From the NCBI RefSeq assembly GCF_009497895.1, contig NZ_CP033116.1:1240001-1304000 (forward strand): DNA of 64,000 nucleotides. The letters run 5' to 3'. The position numbers and the translations under genes were made by a program. The stretch is from Halopseudomonas pelagia (GTDB lineage Bacteria; Pseudomonadota; Gammaproteobacteria; Pseudomonadales; Pseudomonadaceae). A model generated the notes under the pieces. It did no database searches. It saw only the letters and a program-made list of their open reading frames with translations, and was not told the origin of the DNA. Within the stretch, counting starts at the first letter, position 1. Every line of letters begins with the position of its first letter. Shown here piece by piece: positions 55,881 to 64,000 of this stretch.

Positions 55881-56372
55881 ATGTCCACATGGGAGGTGAT
55901 ACTCGCAACCCTCACTAGCGAATTCTCCGATTTGTCCGATATAGAGCAAGCCACCCGCGTCACGCTTCGGCTTGTGCTCGCGGCATTTCTCGGCGGGCTT
56001 TTGGGCTATGAGCGCGAAAGCCAAGGTCATGCAGCCGGTATTCGTACCCATATGCTGGTTTCGTTGGGGGCGGCGCTTTTTGTCATGTCGCCGGATCAGG
56101 CCGGTGCCATGGACGATGCCATGAGTCGGGTGATTCAGGGCGTAGTGGCAGGCGTAGGCTTTCTCTGTGCGGGTACCATTCTCAAAAGCGACAACCTGAC
56201 CGAGGTCAAGGGGCTGACGACAGCCGCTGGTATCTGGCTCACCGCGGCCATGGGCGTTTCGGTAGGATTAGGCCACGAGGCGACGGCCGTGTTGGCAACA
56301 ATTCTCTCTCTGTTCATTTTACATGTGGTGCCGCTAGTGCTCGAAAGAGACAAGAAGCGCAGCAAGAGCTGA
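55881..56372 (+). CDS. MgtC/SapB family membrane protein
   Basis: A 163-residue protein with four hydrophobic segments and the MgtC block [34 protein letters not shown], shown in parts here ([51 protein letters not shown]). MgtC-type proteins act in low-Mg adaptation and virulence in pathogens; this short environmental form may do related ion homeostasis. It lies downstream of katE's terminator. Confidence 0.9.
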   Translation: MSTWEVILATLTSEFSDLSDIEQATRVTLRLVLAAFLGGLLGYERESQGHAAGIRTHMLVSLGAALFVMSPDQAGAMDDAMSRVIQGVVAGVGFLCAGTILKSDNLTEVKGLTTAAGIWLTAAMGVSVGLGHEATAVLATILSLFILHVVPLVLERDKKRSKS

Positions 56373-56432
56373 CCGTTAACCAGGGCTTTTTGCGTTACAC
56401 TGCGGCCACTCAGTATCAGGACGACAATACCC

Positions 56433-56972
56433 ATGGCCCAGCAAGCAACGCCCTACAAGGTGCATCTCAATCTCACCGATACCGACCGCGGTATCTATGA
56501 GAGTCTGCGCATGACCGTCGCCCGCCATCCCTCGGAAACCGGGCAACGCATGATCAGCCGCGTGCTGGCCTACGCCCTGTGGTATCAGGAACGTCTGGCC
56601 TTTGGTCGCGGCCTGTCGGATGTAGACGAGCCTGCGCTTTGGCACAAAAGTCTGGACGACCGCATCGAGCACTGGATCGAAGTTGGCCAGCCAGATTCTG
56701 ACCGGCTGATCTGGTGTTCGCGTCGCGCCGAACGCGTCTCGTTACTGGCCTACGGCAATACTCGGGTCTGGGCTAGCCGGGTGTTGCCGGCGGTCGCCGG
56801 GTTGAAGAATCTGCATATCGCGGCCCTGCCACAGGAACCCCTGGACGCGCTGGCCGAGGCATTGCCGCGCAGTATCGACTGGGGGGTGATGATTACCGAT
56901 GGGGTGATCTATGTCAGCGACGCCGACGTGCAGCAAGAGTTGCCGCTGGAATGGTTAATGGGCGAGCGTTGA
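56433..56972 (+). CDS. yaeQ: YaeQ family protein
   Basis: A 179-residue protein with YKVHLNLTDTDRGIYESLRM, HPSETGQRMISRVLAYALWY and LWHKSLDDRIEHWIEVGQPD, the YaeQ signature. YaeQ has a PD-(D/E)XK nuclease-like fold, but its activity is not established. It precedes recJ by 7 bp, probably on the same transcript. Confidence 0.92.
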   Translation: MAQQATPYKVHLNLTDTDRGIYESLRMTVARHPSETGQRMISRVLAYALWYQERLAFGRGLSDVDEPALWHKSLDDRIEHWIEVGQPDSDRLIWCSRRAERVSLLAYGNTRVWASRVLPAVAGLKNLHIAALPQEPLDALAEALPRSIDWGVMITDGVIYVSDADVQQELPLEWLMGER

Positions 56973-56979
56973 GCTGCTG

Positions 56980-58698
56980 ATGCGTATTGAATCCCGCCCC
57001 GTCCCGTCCACATTACCCGCGCTGGGCGACGTGCCGCCGCTGTTGACCCGTCTGTATGCCGCGCGCGGAGTCAGCTCCGCGGCTGAGCTGGACAAGCGGC
57101 TGCAGGCGCTGCTGCCGTTTGAGCTGTTCAAGGGCATGCCCGAAGCCGTCGCCGTATTGATTGAAGCCCTGGAAAAGCGCGAATCCATTCTGGTCGTGGG
57201 TGATTTCGATTGCGATGGGGCTACCGCCAGCAGTGTTGCGGTGCTGGCGCTGCGCGCCTTGGGCGCCGCTGCCGTGGATTATCTGGTACCCAACCGATTC
57301 GAATATGGCTATGGCCTGACTCCGGAAATTGTCGAAGTGGCGCTGACACGCGCTCCCCAGGTCCTGGTCACCGTGGATAACGGTATCTCCAGCATTGAAG
57401 GCGTGGCCGCTGCCAAAGCCGCTGGCCTCAGGGTGGTGGTGACCGATCACCATCTGCCCGCCGACCAGTTGCCCGCCGCCGACGCCATCGTCAATCCCAG
57501 CCAGCCTGGCTGCCAGTTCCCGAGCAAGGCGGTCGCGGGCGTTGGGGTGATTTTTTACGTGATGTTGGCGCTGCGCGCGGCGTTACGCGAGAAAGGTTGG
57601 TTTACCACGCAGCGGCCAGAGCCCAACCTCGGCGAGTTACTGGATCTGGTCGCGCTGGGTACCGTCGCTGACGTGGTGCCGCTGGATGCCAATAATCGTA
57701 TTCTTGTTCATCAGGGCCTGGCGCGCATTCGCGCGGGCCGCTGCCGCCCAGGCATTCGCGCCCTGCTGGAAGTGGCTGGTCGGCCGGCCCAGCGGCTGGT
57801 GTCGACCGACCTGGGCTTTATCGTGGGGCCGCGGTTGAATGCGGCCGGGCGCCTGGATGACATGAGTCTGGGCATCGAATGCCTGCTGACCGACAACGAA
57901 GATCTGGCGCGTGATATTGCGCGCGAGCTGGACAGCCTCAATCGCGACCGTAAATCCATCGAGCGCGACATGCAGCAGCAGGCATTAACGACCCTGGCGG
58001 CGATGGATATGCAGGAGGGCGATCTACCCTTTGGCCTGTGCCTGTTCGACGCCGAATGGCACCAGGGTGTAATCGGTATTCTTGCCTCGCGTCTCAAGGA
58101 CAAATACCACCGCCCGGTGATCGCCTTTGCCGATGCCGGCAATGGTGACATCAAAGGCTCCGCGCGCTCGGTAGCGGGCCTGCATATACGCGATGCGCTG
58201 GACGCGGTGGCGGCGCGGCAGCCGGGCTTGATCAGCAAGTTCGGTGGCCATGCCATGGCTGCAGGACTGTCTTTGCCCGCTACGCATTTTGAGCCTTTCA
58301 AGGCGGCCTTCGATGCTGAAGTCCGGCGCCAGTTGAATGCTGATGATCTGACCGGGCGTTTGCTCTCGGATGGCGAGTTGGTGCAGTCCGAATTCAATCT
58401 GGAGCTGGCCGGCCAACTGCGTGAAGCCGGGCCCTGGGGCCAGCATTTTCCCGAGCCAGGATTCCATGGCGAGTTCCATCTGATCCAGCAGCGGCTGGTC
58501 GGCGAGCGGCATCTGAAAATGGTCCTGCAATTGCCCGGTAGCCCGGATGTGCTGGATGCCATTGCGTTTAATATTGATCCAAAGGTCTGGCCCAATCCGA
58601 CCGTAGAGCGGGTATTGCTTGCCTATACCTTGGATATCAACGAGTTCCGCGGCCGTCAGACGCTGCAATTGATGGTCAAGCATTTGCAAGCGCAATAA
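56980..58698 (+). CDS. recJ: Single-stranded-DNA-specific exonuclease RecJ
   Basis: A 572-residue DHH/DHHA1 exonuclease acting 5' to 3' on single-stranded DNA in recombination and mismatch repair. Visible are VVGDFDCDGATASSVAVLAL (motif I), VTVDNGISS, VVVTDHHLP (DHH), GTVADVVPLDANN, HQGVIGILASRLK (DHHA1) and the C-terminal GGHAMAAGLSL. It starts 7 bp after yaeQ. Confidence 0.95.
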   Translation: MRIESRPVPSTLPALGDVPPLLTRLYAARGVSSAAELDKRLQALLPFELFKGMPEAVAVLIEALEKRESILVVGDFDCDGATASSVAVLALRALGAAAVDYLVPNRFEYGYGLTPEIVEVALTRAPQVLVTVDNGISSIEGVAAAKAAGLRVVVTDHHLPADQLPAADAIVNPSQPGCQFPSKAVAGVGVIFYVMLALRAALREKGWFTTQRPEPNLGELLDLVALGTVADVVPLDANNRILVHQGLARIRAGRCRPGIRALLEVAGRPAQRLVSTDLGFIVGPRLNAAGRLDDMSLGIECLLTDNEDLARDIARELDSLNRDRKSIERDMQQQALTTLAAMDMQEGDLPFGLCLFDAEWHQGVIGILASRLKDKYHRPVIAFADAGNGDIKGSARSVAGLHIRDALDAVAARQPGLISKFGGHAMAAGLSLPATHFEPFKAAFDAEVRRQLNADDLTGRLLSDGELVQSEFNLELAGQLREAGPWGQHFPEPGFHGEFHLIQQRLVGERHLKMVLQLPGSPDVLDAIAFNIDPKVWPNPTVERVLLAYTLDINEFRGRQTLQLMVKHLQAQ

Positions 58699-58788
58699 GC
58701 CTTCTGTTCGCGTGCCCAGCGCGCATATCGCCTGTCGTCCTGGCAATTGATATGGCACCATCGACTCAAACAACAAGAGAAACGATGC

Positions 58789-60387
58789 ATGCCCAAGCTG
58801 CTATCCGAATATGACTACATTATCGTCGGTGCTGGTCCGGCTGGCTGCCTGCTGGCCAATCGGTTATCGGCTGATCCAGCAGTCAGCGTGCTGCTGCTGG
58901 AAGCCGGCGGGCGCGACAATCATCTGTGGATTCATATTCCAGTTGGCTACCTGTTCTGTATTGGCAACCCGCGCACTGACTGGTGCTATAAAACCGAACC
59001 CGAACCTGGTCTCAATGGGCGCTCGCTGGGCTATCCGCGGGGCAAGGTGCTGGGCGGCAGTTCTTCGATCAACGGCATGATCTATATGCGCGGCCAGGCC
59101 AGCGATTACGATGCCTGGGCTGCAGCGGGCAACCACGGCTGGGCCTGGAAGGATGTGCTGCCGTTATTTATCAAATCGGAAAATCACCATGGTGGTGCCA
59201 GTGAGTATCACGGTCATCAGGGTGAATGGCGGGTGGAAAGCCAGCGCCTGCATTGGCCGCTGCTGGACGATTTTCGCCAGGCGGCGGCGCAGGCAGGCAT
59301 CCCCACGGTCGAGGATTTCAATACCGGTGATAACGAGGGCTGCAGCTACTTTCAGGTCAATCAGAAGCGCGGTGTGCGCTGGAATGCGTCCAAAGCTTTC
59401 CTCGCACCCATTCGCAAGCGTCCCAATCTAACCGTCCTGACCGGTGCCGAGGTACTGACGTTGAATCTGCAGGAGCACAGCGTGACTGGCGTGTGTCTGC
59501 GTTACCAGGGCGAAGTAATGGATATTGCCGCGCGCCGGGAGGTGATTCTGTGCGCCGGAGCCATAGGCTCGCCAGCACTGCTGCAGCGCTCGGGCATCGG
59601 CCCGCGTGAACTGCTGGAATCCCATGGGGTGCCGGTGCGGCATGAGCTCCCGGGAGTAGGTGAGAACCTGCAGGATCATCTGCAGTTGCGCTTAATTTAT
59701 CGGGTCAGCGGTGTCGAAACGCTGAACCAGATGGCCTCCACACTGATGGGCAAAGCGCGCATGGCCTGGCGTTATGCATTGGACCGTTCCGGCCCGCTGG
59801 CGATGGCACCGAGTCAACTCGGCGCGTTTGCCAAATCTGATCCTGACCAGCCCTCTGCTAACCTGGAGTACCACGTCCAGCCCCTGTCATTGGAGCGTTT
59901 CGGTGAGCCCTTGCACGCCTTTCCGGCGTTTACCGCATCGGTGTGCAACCTGCGACCCAAAAGCCGGGGCCGAGTACAGATCGCCAGCGCTGATCCCAAG
60001 CAGCCGCCATTGATCCAGCCGAACTATCTGAGTCATCCAGAGGATCTGGCCGTAGCAGCGGATGCGATCCGGCTGACCCGGCGCATAGCGGCTTCGCCGG
60101 CGTTGGCGCAATACCAGCCCGAGGAGTATCTACCCGGCGCAACACTCACCAGCGAAGCGGATCTGGCCCAGGCTGCTGCGCAGATCGGCACTACCATCTT
60201 TCATCCGGTCGGTACCTGCGCTATGGGGCAGGGACCGGACGCGGTGGTGGATGAGCAGCTGCGGGTGCACGGTCTGAGCGGTATTCGCGTGGCGGATGCG
60301 TCGATCATGCCGAGCATTACCTCGGGCAATACCTGCTCGCCTACGCTGATGATTGCCGAAAAGCTCGCCAGTTTGCTGATACCCTAG
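58789..60387 (+). CDS. GMC family FAD oxidoreductase (choline dehydrogenase-like)
   Basis: A 532-residue flavoprotein with the FAD Rossmann motif DYIIVGAGPAGCLLANRL, LLLEAGG, the GMC signatures GKVLGGSSSINGMIYMRG and GAIGSPALLQRSGIGP, and the catalytic His in FHPVGTCAMG with Asn/His partner SGNTCSPT. It would oxidise an alcohol such as choline or a sugar alcohol, though the true substrate is unknown. The ATG at 58789 has AAGAGA upstream; an out-of-frame ATG is 4 bp earlier. Confidence 0.92.
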   Translation: MPKLLSEYDYIIVGAGPAGCLLANRLSADPAVSVLLLEAGGRDNHLWIHIPVGYLFCIGNPRTDWCYKTEPEPGLNGRSLGYPRGKVLGGSSSINGMIYMRGQASDYDAWAAAGNHGWAWKDVLPLFIKSENHHGGASEYHGHQGEWRVESQRLHWPLLDDFRQAAAQAGIPTVEDFNTGDNEGCSYFQVNQKRGVRWNASKAFLAPIRKRPNLTVLTGAEVLTLNLQEHSVTGVCLRYQGEVMDIAARREVILCAGAIGSPALLQRSGIGPRELLESHGVPVRHELPGVGENLQDHLQLRLIYRVSGVETLNQMASTLMGKARMAWRYALDRSGPLAMAPSQLGAFAKSDPDQPSANLEYHVQPLSLERFGEPLHAFPAFTASVCNLRPKSRGRVQIASADPKQPPLIQPNYLSHPEDLAVAADAIRLTRRIAASPALAQYQPEEYLPGATLTSEADLAQAAAQIGTTIFHPVGTCAMGQGPDAVVDEQLRVHGLSGIRVADASIMPSITSGNTCSPTLMIAEKLASLLIP

Positions 60388-60671
60388 CGATTAACTCGGC
60401 GCGGCTTTTATTCCCAGAGCCGGGGCAGTCGCTCCCGCGCTGCCTGGCAATCTGGTCTTGCTCACCGCGGCTCAGCCCTGACCCTTGTCTGCACCTGATT
60501 ACCTGACCCGCGACTTGCCTCTCCAGCTATCAAACCCCTCCCAACTGAACAAACTTTGATCTATGTCATCTGCTTCCCGCTCCACATAGCGCAGGCTGCT
60601 GGCTGAGACTGGGCTTAGATCGCTTATTGCCGCAGTCAACGCCTACCTGCGACAACAATGAGAAGCGCAAA
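60388..60671. other. Control region before the arc operon
   Basis: About 285 bp without a gene. The middle is C-rich. At 60556-60569 TTGAT-CTAT-GTCAT is a partly matching FNR/Anr box. No clear terminator after the GMC gene. Confidence 0.5.
60556..60569. promoter_or_regulatory. Candidate Anr/FNR box before the arc operon
   Basis: TTGATctatGTCAT: the left half matches TTGAT exactly, the right half matches ATCAA in 3 of 5 bases. Anr control of arc genes is established in Pseudomonas aeruginosa. It lies about 110 bp before the transporter start. Confidence 0.45.
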
Positions 60672-62120
60672 ATGAATGCACCGGAAAAGTCTCTGAAGAA
60701 TCAGCACAAGGATCTGGCTAGCCGCTTTCCTACGGCGTACACCATTTTGTTTTTGCTGATCATCTTCGTCGCTGCGCTGACCTGGGTTATTCCTGCGGGC
60801 AAGTACGAGCGGGTGATGAACGACAGCGTCGGCCGCGAAGTGGCGGTGCCTGGCACCTATCAGCAAGTGGAAGCCAACCCGCAGGGGTTTGTTGATGTCA
60901 TGTTGGCGCCCACTGCGGGCTTTTACGATCCCGACAGCTACGCCGCCAATGCCATTGACGTTGCCCTGTTCGTGCTGTTCCTCGGCGGTTTTCTCGGCGT
61001 TATGAATGCAACCGGGGCGATCGATACCGGCATCCGCAGCGCCATGCGTCACCTCAAGGGTCATGAAATCTGGATGATACCTATCCTGATGACACTGTTT
61101 GCGCTGGGCGGCACGACTTACGGGATGGCCGAGGAGACGCTGGCGTTTTACGCGATTCTGATTCCGGTGATGATCGCTGCCGGATATGACGCCGTCACCG
61201 GTGTGGCGATCATCCTGATTGGTGCCGGAATCGGCGTGATTGGCTCGACCATCAACCCGTTCGCTACCGTCATCGCCGCCAATGCGGCGGATATTCCTTT
61301 TACCGACGGCCTGATGCTGCGCTTGGTGATGCTGGTCGGGGGGCTGATCATCTGCGCGGCCTATGTCATGCGCTATGCCAAACGCGTACAGGCTGACCCC
61401 AGCCGTTCGGTCGTGGCCAAGCAGCGCGAAGCCCATCGGCAGGTGTTTTTGCAGGGCCATGAGGACGATTTCAAGGATACGCGCCTGACCCGCACCCAGA
61501 TGCTGGCGCTGGTGATCTTTGCTCTGACTTTTATCGTGATGATCTGGGGCGTGTCTTCCCAGGGTTGGTGGATGGCCAGCATGGGAGCGCTGTTTCTTGG
61601 TTCAGCAATTGTCATCGGCATCCTCGCCAGGCTGGGTGAAAAACAGTTGACCGGCAGCTTTGTCGACGGCGCCCGCGATCTGCTCGGCGTGGCGTTGGTA
61701 GTCGGGCTGGCGCGCGGGATTGTGGTGATCATGGAGCAGGGCATGATTGCCGACACTATCTTGCACAGTGCGGAGAGTTCCCTCGGTGGCTTGCCGCAAC
61801 TGGCGTTCATTCATGTGATGTTCTGGATCGAGGCGGGCATGAGTCTGTTCGTGCCATCGTCTTCAGGTCTGGCGGTGCTGTCCATGCCGATCCTTGCACC
61901 GCTGGGCGACTTTGCCAGCGTGGGACGTGATCTGGTGGTGACCGCTTACCAGGCAGCTAACGGACTCGTCAATCTGATCAACCCGACCTTCGCCGTAGTC
62001 ATTGGCGGGCTGGCGATAGGTCGCGTTTCCTACGATCGCTGGCTGGTATTCATCTGGCCCTTGCTGTTGATCCTCACCCTGTTCGTTTCCCTGATTCTCA
62101 GCATTGGCGTGTTCCTTTGA
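60672..62120 (+). CDS. YfcC/ArcD-like basic amino acid transporter
   Basis: A 482-residue protein with about 12 hydrophobic segments: FLLIIFVAALTWVIPAGKYE at the start, NAIDVALFVLFLGGFLGVM, MAEETLAFYAILIPVM, and GSTINPFATVIAANAADIPF. This is the YfcC (DUF3360/C4-dicarboxylate anaerobic carrier-like) family, some of whose members are arginine/ornithine exchangers in Firmicutes arc clusters. Position just before arcA points to arginine-ornithine exchange. It is not the APC-type ArcD usual in Pseudomonas. The ATG at 60672 follows GAGAAG. Confidence 0.85.
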   Translation: MNAPEKSLKNQHKDLASRFPTAYTILFLLIIFVAALTWVIPAGKYERVMNDSVGREVAVPGTYQQVEANPQGFVDVMLAPTAGFYDPDSYAANAIDVALFVLFLGGFLGVMNATGAIDTGIRSAMRHLKGHEIWMIPILMTLFALGGTTYGMAEETLAFYAILIPVMIAAGYDAVTGVAIILIGAGIGVIGSTINPFATVIAANAADIPFTDGLMLRLVMLVGGLIICAAYVMRYAKRVQADPSRSVVAKQREAHRQVFLQGHEDDFKDTRLTRTQMLALVIFALTFIVMIWGVSSQGWWMASMGALFLGSAIVIGILARLGEKQLTGSFVDGARDLLGVALVVGLARGIVVIMEQGMIADTILHSAESSLGGLPQLAFIHVMFWIEAGMSLFVPSSSGLAVLSMPILAPLGDFASVGRDLVVTAYQAANGLVNLINPTFAVVIGGLAIGRVSYDRWLVFIWPLLLILTLFVSLILSIGVFL

Positions 62121-62153
62121 AGGCGCGCACACCCAGCATAAAAGGAATCATGT

Positions 62154-63383
62154 ATGTCTAACGCCACCTTGGGTGTTCATTCCGAAACCGGTGTTCTGCG
62201 TCAGGTCATCGTATGCCGACCGGGCCTGGCTCACCGGCGTCTGACTCCATCCAACTGCGACGCCTTGCTGTTCGACGACGTATTCTGGGTCAAGCAGGCG
62301 CAGAAGGATCATGATGTTTTTACCAGTCTGATGCGCGCTCGTGGCATAGACGTATTGGATGTCAACGATCTGCTGGCCGAGACTATGGATATTCCCGCAG
62401 CCCGAAAGTGGCTACTGGATCTGCGCATCACCCGCAACGATATCGGTCTGGGCATGCTCTCCGATCTACGTCAGTGGATGGATGAATTGCCGGGCGCGAC
62501 CTTGGCGCAATATCTAATTGGCGGCCTTGAGGTGGGTGACTTGCCCTTTGACCCGGTGGGCTTGTTCGGCAGTCACCTGGGCCGTTTCGGCTTTATTCTG
62601 CCGCCTCTGCCGAACATGTTGTTTACCCGCGATAACAGTGCCTGGATCTACGGCGGGGTCACGCTGAACCCCATGTACTGGCCAGCACGGCGACCAGAAA
62701 CACTGCTGATGGCGGCGGTGTATCAGTTTCATCCGGCCTTCGCTGGCAAGGTGTCGGTGCTCTGGGGAGACCCGAGCAGGGAGCACGGTCTGGCGACGCT
62801 GGAAGGCGGCGACATCATGCCGGTGGGCAACGGCACGGTGCTGGTGGGTATGGGTGAGCGCTCTTCACCCCAGGCCATCGGCCAACTGGCGGACGCGTTG
62901 TTCACGCAGGGCGTAGCGCAACGAGTAATTGCCTGCCAGCTTCCCAAGTCCCGTGCGGCGATGCACCTGGATACGGTGTTCACTTTGTGTGGCGGCAACA
63001 TCGTCACCACCTTCAAGGAAGTCGCAGATGAAGTGGTCTGCTACGACTTGCGTCCAGGTCAGGGTGGCAAGCATTTGAGCTTTCATCAGGATCCACGTCC
63101 GTTGTTCGACGTGGTGGCCGAGGTGCTGGGCTATTCGTCACTGGTGTTGGTGCCGACCGGGGGCAATAACGCGGCCGAGCGTGAGCGCGAGCAGTGGAAT
63201 GATGGCAATAACGTGCTGGCTTTGAGCCCGGGGGTAGTGATTGGCTATGACCGCAATGATGATACCAATGCTGCACTACAGGCGGCGGGCATCGAAGTGT
63301 TGGCAATACCCGGTGCCGAGCTGGGGCGTGGCCGCGGTGGCGGCCATTGCATGAGCTGCCCGACCATTCGCGACGCGGTTTAA
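62154..63383 (+). CDS. arcA: Arginine deiminase
   Basis: A 409-residue enzyme converting arginine to citrulline and ammonia, the first step of the ADI pathway. Visible are the start block [24 protein letters not shown] (in part), [12 protein letters not shown], the catalytic His in [10 protein letters not shown] and the nucleophile Cys in [18 protein letters not shown] 62154 has AAGGA 7 nt upstream; an out-of-frame ATG is 4 bp earlier. It lies between the transporter and arcB. Confidence 0.97.
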   Translation: MSNATLGVHSETGVLRQVIVCRPGLAHRRLTPSNCDALLFDDVFWVKQAQKDHDVFTSLMRARGIDVLDVNDLLAETMDIPAARKWLLDLRITRNDIGLGMLSDLRQWMDELPGATLAQYLIGGLEVGDLPFDPVGLFGSHLGRFGFILPPLPNMLFTRDNSAWIYGGVTLNPMYWPARRPETLLMAAVYQFHPAFAGKVSVLWGDPSREHGLATLEGGDIMPVGNGTVLVGMGERSSPQAIGQLADALFTQGVAQRVIACQLPKSRAAMHLDTVFTLCGGNIVTTFKEVADEVVCYDLRPGQGGKHLSFHQDPRPLFDVVAEVLGYSSLVLVPTGGNNAAEREREQWNDGNNVLALSPGVVIGYDRNDDTNAALQAAGIEVLAIPGAELGRGRGGGHCMSCPTIRDAV

Positions 63384-63401
63384 TCTGACAGGACAACGAC
63401 C

Positions 63402-64000
63402 ATGGCTTTCAATCTGAAAAACCGGCACTTCCTCACCCTGCGCGACTTTACACCGCAGGAAATCAGCTTTTTGCTCAAGCTCTCTGCTGATCTGAAAACC
63501 GCCAAATATGCCGGTACCGAAGTGCCCCAGCTGCGCGGCAAGGATATTGCGCTGATTTTCGAAAAGGACTCGACCCGCACCCGGGTAGGCTTTGAGGTCG
63601 CGGCTTATGACCAGGGCGCCAGAGTCACCTATCTAGGGCCGACCGGCACGCATATCGGCCACAAGGAGTCGGTCAAGGATACGGCGCGGGTTCTGGGCCG
63701 AATCTATGATGCCATTGAGTATCGCGGCTTTGGCCAGAGCATTGTCGAAGAGCTGGCTGAGTATGCTGGCGTGCCGGTATATAACGGCCTGACCAACGAA
63801 TTTCACCCAACACAGATACTCGCGGACTTTCTGACCATGCAGGAGCATGTAGAGAAGCCGCTGCATGAAGTGGCCTTCGTGTTTATTGGCGATGCGGCAA
63901 ACAATATGGGCGACAGCTTGCTGATCGGTGGCGCCAAGATGGGCATGGACGTGCGTCTCTGCGCGCCACGCGCCTGTTGGCCGGCGCAGGCGATCAAGGA
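63402..64000 (+). CDS. arcB: Ornithine carbamoyltransferase, catabolic, N-terminal part (cut by window end)
   Basis: The window ends after 199 codons. It has the carbamoyl-phosphate loop [33 protein letters not shown] and [18 protein letters not shown], all OTCase landmarks. After arcA, it should act in the phosphorolytic direction, citrulline to ornithine plus carbamoyl phosphate. The catabolic role is from context, since ArgF-type enzymes share these motifs. Confidence 0.95.
   Translation, partial: MAFNLKNRHFLTLRDFTPQEISFLLKLSADLKTAKYAGTEVPQLRGKDIALIFEKDSTRTRVGFEVAAYDQGARVTYLGPTGTHIGHKESVKDTARVLGRIYDAIEYRGFGQSIVEELAEYAGVPVYNGLTNEFHPTQILADFLTMQEHVEKPLHEVAFVFIGDAANNMGDSLLIGGAKMGMDVRLCAPRACWPAQAIK

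Overview
The window looks like chromosomal DNA of a Pseudomonadaceae gammaproteobacterium, most likely the marine Halopseudomonas group. The basis is gene content and gene order recognised by eye (ypjD-ffh-rpsP-rimM-trmD-rplS, xerD-dsbC-hom-thrC, YqfO, YaeQ-recJ), moderately high GC and many GTG/TTG starts. I see no tRNA, rRNA, CRISPR array, insertion sequence or prophage. The DNA is mostly core chromosome with small accessory cassettes.

Layout. 1-3426: katG start (cut by the window edge), a YqfO protein, a patch of dRS3-like hairpin repeats, a di-heme cytochrome c peroxidase, and a coupled pair of L,D-transpeptidase and NUDIX genes. 3549-6832: a tightly coupled run of CoA-type NUDIX, gamma carbonic anhydrase, DUF1289, purT and an SGNH hydrolase that seems to start at CTG. 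6778-17283: CorC/HlyC, YpjD, SRP protein Ffh, the rpsP-rimM-trmD-rplS operon with promoter and terminator, xerD, dsbC, hom, thrC. 17374-23410: an ExoD protein and an alternative aa3-type oxidase cluster with a fused subunit I+III. 23411-26726: an unusual two-gene unit, an ATP-grasp ligase followed by a 676-residue protein with an apparent Cys-His-Asn papain/calpain-like triad. This is the best candidate for an undescribed system.

26976-32272: ohr/ohrR and the osmoregulated periplasmic glucan genes opgG and opgH with a small ORF between them. 32388-42728: envelope, stress and redox genes, including a LysR regulator with a striking palindrome at its start and a related site before doxX. 42807-43051: two coupled tiny Lys-rich genes. 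43280-50960: a catabolic run (semialdehyde dehydrogenase, decarboxylating dehydrogenase, class III aminotransferase, 2-hydroxyacid dehydrogenase, amidase, class I aminotransferase), then a 24-residue membrane protein gene and an opposing CoA-transferase. 52659-56372: a stress group with large catalase KatE, a basic Rho-N-like protein and MgtC/SapB. 56433-60387: yaeQ, recJ and a GMC oxidoreductase. 60672-64000: an arginine deiminase operon, with a YfcC-family transporter where pseudomonads usually have an APC-type ArcD, then arcA and the start of arcB.

Themes are peroxide defence (katG, katE, ohr, cytochrome c peroxidase), respiratory flexibility (aa3-type oxidase, cytochrome b561, arginine fermentation) and envelope or osmotic adaptation (OpgGH, MscS, L,D-transpeptidase). 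Functional assignments come from reading the sequence; no database search was run.
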